Shown here piece by piece: positions 33,769 to 36,958 of a stretch of DNA of 36,958 bases. The notes beneath the pieces are model-generated. The model did not search any database. It worked only from the letters and a program-made list of their open reading frames with translations, and was not told the origin of the DNA. The first letter of the stretch is position 1. Every line of letters starts with the position of its first letter. The position numbers and the translations under genes were made by a program. Source of the stretch: UBA60 sp964587885 (GTDB lineage: Archaea; Thermoplasmatota; Poseidoniia; Poseidoniales; Poseidoniaceae); the NCBI GenBank assembly GCA_964587885.1, contig CAZPME010000019.1, forward strand, positions 1 through 36,958, read 5' to 3'.

Positions 33769-36462
33769 TTATTCAGATATCTCAACTTTGATAGTATCGG
33801 CAACAAGGTGTTGTTTGCGCTCAGCTTCTTGAATGGCGAGACGAACTGCGACAGCCGTATCTGGAGTGACTGAGATAGAAGTAATTCCACAATTGACTAA
33901 GAATTCCGGGTATTCTTCAGGGTGGTCACTCGGTGCTTGGCCACAAATCCCAATCTCCAATCCTTTGTCAGTGAAAGTTTGAATGACACTACGTACCATT
34001 GCTTTAACCGCAGGTGAGCGAGCATCAACGGGGTGGAGATAACCTTCTAGGTCATCACGCGAAACAGCGTATACTGTTTGAACGAGGTCATTGGTACCGA
34101 TTGACCCTCCAAATAACTCCATTTCTTCAATAAAGCGCTCGGCTTCAATCACATTTGAGGGCAATTCTACCATGATGAAAAGGGGAACGCCATTATCGCT
34201 GCCGAGCCGATTTTGCTGCAAGACTCGTTTGACTGCGACCCCTTCTTCGGGACTACGACAAAACGGCACCATTAGTTGCAAATTGTCGAGACCGTATTCC
34301 TCAACAACACCGCGTAAAGCCTCGCATTCCATTGCAAATGCAGGAGAAAAACGGGGATCGACATAGCGGCTGGCGCCGCGCCATGCAATCATTGGGTTTT
34401 CTTCGACCGGCTCAAACACAGAACCTCCTAGTAATTCTCGATATTCATTCGATTTGAAATCGGATAGTCTCACTAAAACGGGGCGTGGATGGAAGGCGGC
34501 ACAAATTAGACCGATACCTTCTTGCAATTTATTGATGAAAATTCTCTTAGGAGAAGAATGGGCGCCGATTCGGCCTTCAATAGCACGAAATAAGTCATCT
34601 AACATTTCCGGCGAAGTCCGCTCCAGACCGCGTGCGAAGGCAGATAATTCAGGCTCAATCACTCCGTTTTCGGAGTAATTACGCAAAGCCTCGTGATGAA
34701 CTAGAGCGAGTGGATGGATGCCAACCTCAGCAGATAATATGAATTCGATTCTTGCCAAACCTACCCCATCTACGGGTAAATGAGAATCAGCAAGAGATTT
34801 GGTTGGGAATCCAACATTTAGTTTGATTTTTGTATCCAAATCGGTATCGAAATCAATGTCGATAGTCTCGATTACAAAGGGCTGCTCACCTTGATAAATT
34901 ACTCCAGTATCGCCTTCGGCACAAGAGCCGGTAACTTCCATTCCTGCCTCTAAGACCTCAAGGGCCTCACTACAACCAACGATTGCGGGGATACCAAATT
35001 CTCGTGCGATAATGGCTGCATGGCTAGTACGTCCACCTTTCCGGGTTACGATTAGAGAAGCTTGTTTCATCATCGGCTCCCAATCAGGTGTGGTCATTTC
35101 AGTAACTAACACATCGCCTTGGTCGAAAACCAGTTCCTCCCACTCCAATTGCTCGATTTCCTTGCCCGCTGCTAATCCTTCACGAAGAGCCCGTTTGCGG
35201 CGAATCACTTCATCGTAGTCTTGGTAAATCCGAACTTTTCCAGCACCAATGCGTTGGCCAACTGCTTGACCTTCGGCCAGTACTTTTCCACTACGGCGAA
35301 GAGACTTTGCCAATTGAGGATCCAACATATAGCGTTCTAATTGGGCCTTGGATTGATTGGCATGAACTGTTTCAGGACGAGCTTGGACAATGAATAATTG
35401 TCCACTACGTCCATCTTTCGCCCATTCAATATCCATTGCTCTACCATAGTGGGTCTCAATATGTATTGCCATATTGGCAAGGATGAGAATTTCCTCACGG
35501 TTTAGAGTCCACAAATTTCGCTGCTCTGGTGAAACTGCCACAACAGTAGTATCGGCTCCGCTCCGCTCAGCGTATATCATCTGCTCTTCTTTATTGCCTA
35601 AATGCCGATGTACAATTGCACTATGGCCATTGAGTAAACCTTCCTTCCAAACGAGAAATGTGTCGGGGGAAATACTGCCCTGAACCAACAATTCACCTAG
35701 TCCATATGAAGATGAGATGTGTATTACTCCATCGTGTCCAGAGTCGGGGTCAAGGGTGAACATCACCCCTGAGCAGGCTAGGTCGGAGCGAACCATTTTC
35801 ATCACTACGACAGCTAGAGCACTGGCTAATGGGTCCATCTGCCGGTCTAATTGGTAGATTACTGCTCGCTCGGTGAATAGACTGGCGACACAATATTTCC
35901 AATGCATGACGACATTTTCGGCACCTTGGATGTTGAGGAATGATTCATATTGGCCAGCAAAAGAAGCCTCAATAGAATCTTCAACTGTTGCCGATGAACG
36001 AACTGCGACATCGACTCCATGACCGTATTCCTCACATAATTGCCGATATCCTTCGGTAATTGAAATAGAAATAGAATCTGGAACTTCACTATGAATTATT
36101 AGCGCCCGTGCTAGAGCAGTACGAGAATGCATTTCGAGGTGATCTTGGTGGTTTGCATCGACAAAGCAAGCATTCAACGCGGCTCGTAATGTTGGTTGAG
36201 CAACGACTTGTTCTCGCAATCCTACAACATCTTCGACATCGGCGACACCGCCCCAAGCCTCACTGCTAACTTCGTTGTCGACAAATTCGTGATATGCATC
36301 GACAGTAACGGTGAAGCCATTGGGAATAAGAACGCCTCGTTTATGCAGGCCGCGATACATTTCGCCTAGGCTTGCCCCTTTGCCACCGACCAAATCTACA
36401 TCTTTCATCGTACAATCTGAAAACCACTTTACATGCTTCGCTGAATTATTTTCGACCCCCAC
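33769..36462 (-). CDS. ppsA: Phosphoenolpyruvate synthase (pyruvate, water dikinase)
   Basis: Converts pyruvate and ATP to PEP, AMP and phosphate, the entry to gluconeogenesis. The N-terminal ATP-grasp domain begins with VGGKGASLGEM and has DVAVRSSATVEDSIEASFAGQYES. The swivelling phosphohistidine domain has KGGRTSHAAIIARE with the catalytic His at about residue 481. The C-terminal PEP-binding barrel has GLARIEFIL and CGQAPSD with the active Cys near residue 840. EMTTPDWEPMM is typical of PEP synthase rather than pyruvate, phosphate dikinase. I choose the GTG at 36460-36462 because GAGGAGGG stands six bases before it; a TTG at 36489 would add nine residues. Length is 897 residues, longer than the roughly 790 of E. 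coli PpsA. Confidence 0.93.
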   Translation of the reverse strand: MGVENNSAKHVKWFSDCTMKDVDLVGGKGASLGEMYRGLHKRGVLIPNGFTVTVDAYHEFVDNEVSSEAWGGVADVEDVVGLREQVVAQPTLRAALNACFVDANHQDHLEMHSRTALARALIIHSEVPDSISISITEGYRQLCEEYGHGVDVAVRSSATVEDSIEASFAGQYESFLNIQGAENVVMHWKYCVASLFTERAVIYQLDRQMDPLASALAVVVMKMVRSDLACSGVMFTLDPDSGHDGVIHISSSYGLGELLVQGSISPDTFLVWKEGLLNGHSAIVHRHLGNKEEQMIYAERSGADTTVVAVSPEQRNLWTLNREEILILANMAIHIETHYGRAMDIEWAKDGRSGQLFIVQARPETVHANQSKAQLERYMLDPQLAKSLRRSGKVLAEGQAVGQRIGAGKVRIYQDYDEVIRRKRALREGLAAGKEIEQLEWEELVFDQGDVLVTEMTTPDWEPMMKQASLIVTRKGGRTSHAAIIAREFGIPAIVGCSEALEVLEAGMEVTGSCAEGDTGVIYQGEQPFVIETIDIDFDTDLDTKIKLNVGFPTKSLADSHLPVDGVGLARIEFILSAEVGIHPLALVHHEALRNYSENGVIEPELSAFARGLERTSPEMLDDLFRAIEGRIGAHSSPKRIFINKLQEGIGLICAAFHPRPVLVRLSDFKSNEYRELLGGSVFEPVEENPMIAWRGASRYVDPRFSPAFAMECEALRGVVEEYGLDNLQLMVPFCRSPEEGVAVKRVLQQNRLGSDNGVPLFIMVELPSNVIEAERFIEEMELFGGSIGTNDLVQTVYAVSRDDLEGYLHPVDARSPAVKAMVRSVIQTFTDKGLEIGICGQAPSDHPEEYPEFLVNCGITSISVTPDTAVAVRLAIQEAERKQHLVADTIKVEISE

Positions 36463-36594
36463 AGTCGACCCTCCTCGGCACTTAGCCAAAATAATCCAAT
36501 TAAAGTGGGTCTATGAACTCACTGTAAGAAGTAAATCGCATCAGTGAAGCAATTATCGGTAGAATTACCTAGTAATCTCGTATTTGGGGCTGTA

Positions 36595-36957
36595 TTAGGC
36601 CATCTTGACGCCATCTGGCCATAGCACCAGAATCAAAGTCTTACCACGAGTCTTGGGGTTATGGGTAGTGCCGGCATCCATCCACACAATGCTACCACAT
36701 GGATAGGTGCCTTCCTCATCGTATACCTCGCCCTCAAGGACAATGTAGACTTCTCCACCAGGGTGGGTGTGGGGCATGAATGCCGAGACTTCTACCTCAC
36801 TATCTACATCGTAGAGAACAATGCTGGTTGAGCCTTCTTTAGCTAGGCGGCCGAGACGGACACCTGTACCGAAATCCTTCCACCGGACGTTTTCTTCAAT
36901 CCACTCGCGGGAATACTTCATCGTAAGCCACGGGGAGAGGTCTTCGCTAAACGCCAT
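36595..36957 (-). CDS. Cupin-domain protein, possibly cut by the window edge
   Basis: A single beta-barrel cupin of the ChrR/anti-sigma-like kind. The metal-binding motif HTHPGGEVYIVLEGE (His63, His65, Glu69) and the second His98 in AGTTHNP are in place, so it should bind one metal ion. No enzymatic function can be assigned. ATG at 36955-36957 is only one base from the window end, so the real start could be further right; a second Met at residue 13 is an alternative. It lies upstream of PEP synthase on the same strand, separated by 132 bases, so it may be in its own unit. Confidence 0.8.
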   Translation of the reverse strand: MAFSEDLSPWLTMKYSREWIEENVRWKDFGTGVRLGRLAKEGSTSIVLYDVDSEVEVSAFMPHTHPGGEVYIVLEGEVYDEEGTYPCGSIVWMDAGTTHNPKTRGKTLILVLWPDGVKMA

Positions 36958-36958
36958 A

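Noticed and set aside
14743..36462. Dedicated alkane-degradation operon (AlkB, beta-oxidation fusion, PEP synthase)
   Set aside because: The genes are 16 kb apart or convergent, with no rubredoxin or alcohol dehydrogenase, so only a loose metabolic link can be proposed.

Overview
The window reads as a piece of a planktonic euryarchaeal genome, most likely Candidatus Poseidoniales (Marine Group II) or a close relative in the Thermoplasmata-side lineages. The archaeal markers are eIF1A, RIO1 kinase and a Pno1/Dim2-type KH protein in one cluster, archaeal ribosomal protein S2, a TYW1-type radical SAM enzyme, and an AbrB-PhoU phosphate regulator. Secreted CARDB/Ig-like proteins carrying cytosolic zinc ribbons also fit this group. 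The taxon is inferred from gene content only; no rRNA or tRNA gene is present. Coding density is very high and many neighbours overlap by ATGA or abut.

Layout. 1-1396: 3' part of nuoN (complex I). 1438-3787 (minus): eIF1A, RIO1, KH protein, a translation/ribosome-maturation operon. 3872-9299: cell-surface block of a secreted Ig/CARDB protein, a divergent large CARDB protein with cytosolic zinc ribbons, and a lipoprotein. 9296-11250: a Cas4-like nuclease with inserted membrane segments, divergent from ribosomal protein S2. 11287-14684 (minus): dihydrouridine synthase and three winged-helix regulators. 14743-16839 (minus): fused 3-hydroxyacyl-CoA dehydrogenase/enoyl-CoA hydratase. 16925-22235: ABC system of ATPase, giant FtsX/MacB-type permease with a pentapeptide-repeat insert, and a second ATPase with a C-terminal zinc ribbon. 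22241-26093: surface-glycan block (two GT4 glycosyltransferases and GDP-mannose 4,6-dehydratase).

26176-28048 is the most interesting part. Three overlapping genes encode (i) two tandem ubiquitin-like domains, each ending in Gly-Gly, fused to an E1/ThiF-type adenylating domain, (ii) a JAMM metallopeptidase with an intact HxHx7Sx2D motif, and (iii) an 81-residue acidic protein of unknown function. No E2 or RING gene is adjacent. This looks like a compact ubiquitin-like activation and processing cassette with an architecture I do not recognise.

28078-36957: TYW1 (wyosine tRNA modification); a PiT phosphate transporter fused to a PhoU-like domain, divergent from an AbrB-PhoU regulator across a short promoter region with a palindrome; a 41-codon small ORF; an AlkB-type di-iron membrane monooxygenase; PEP synthase; and a cupin at the window edge. 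AlkB together with the beta-oxidation fusion and PEP synthase would fit oxidation of lipids or alkyl chains feeding gluconeogenesis, but this link is inference.
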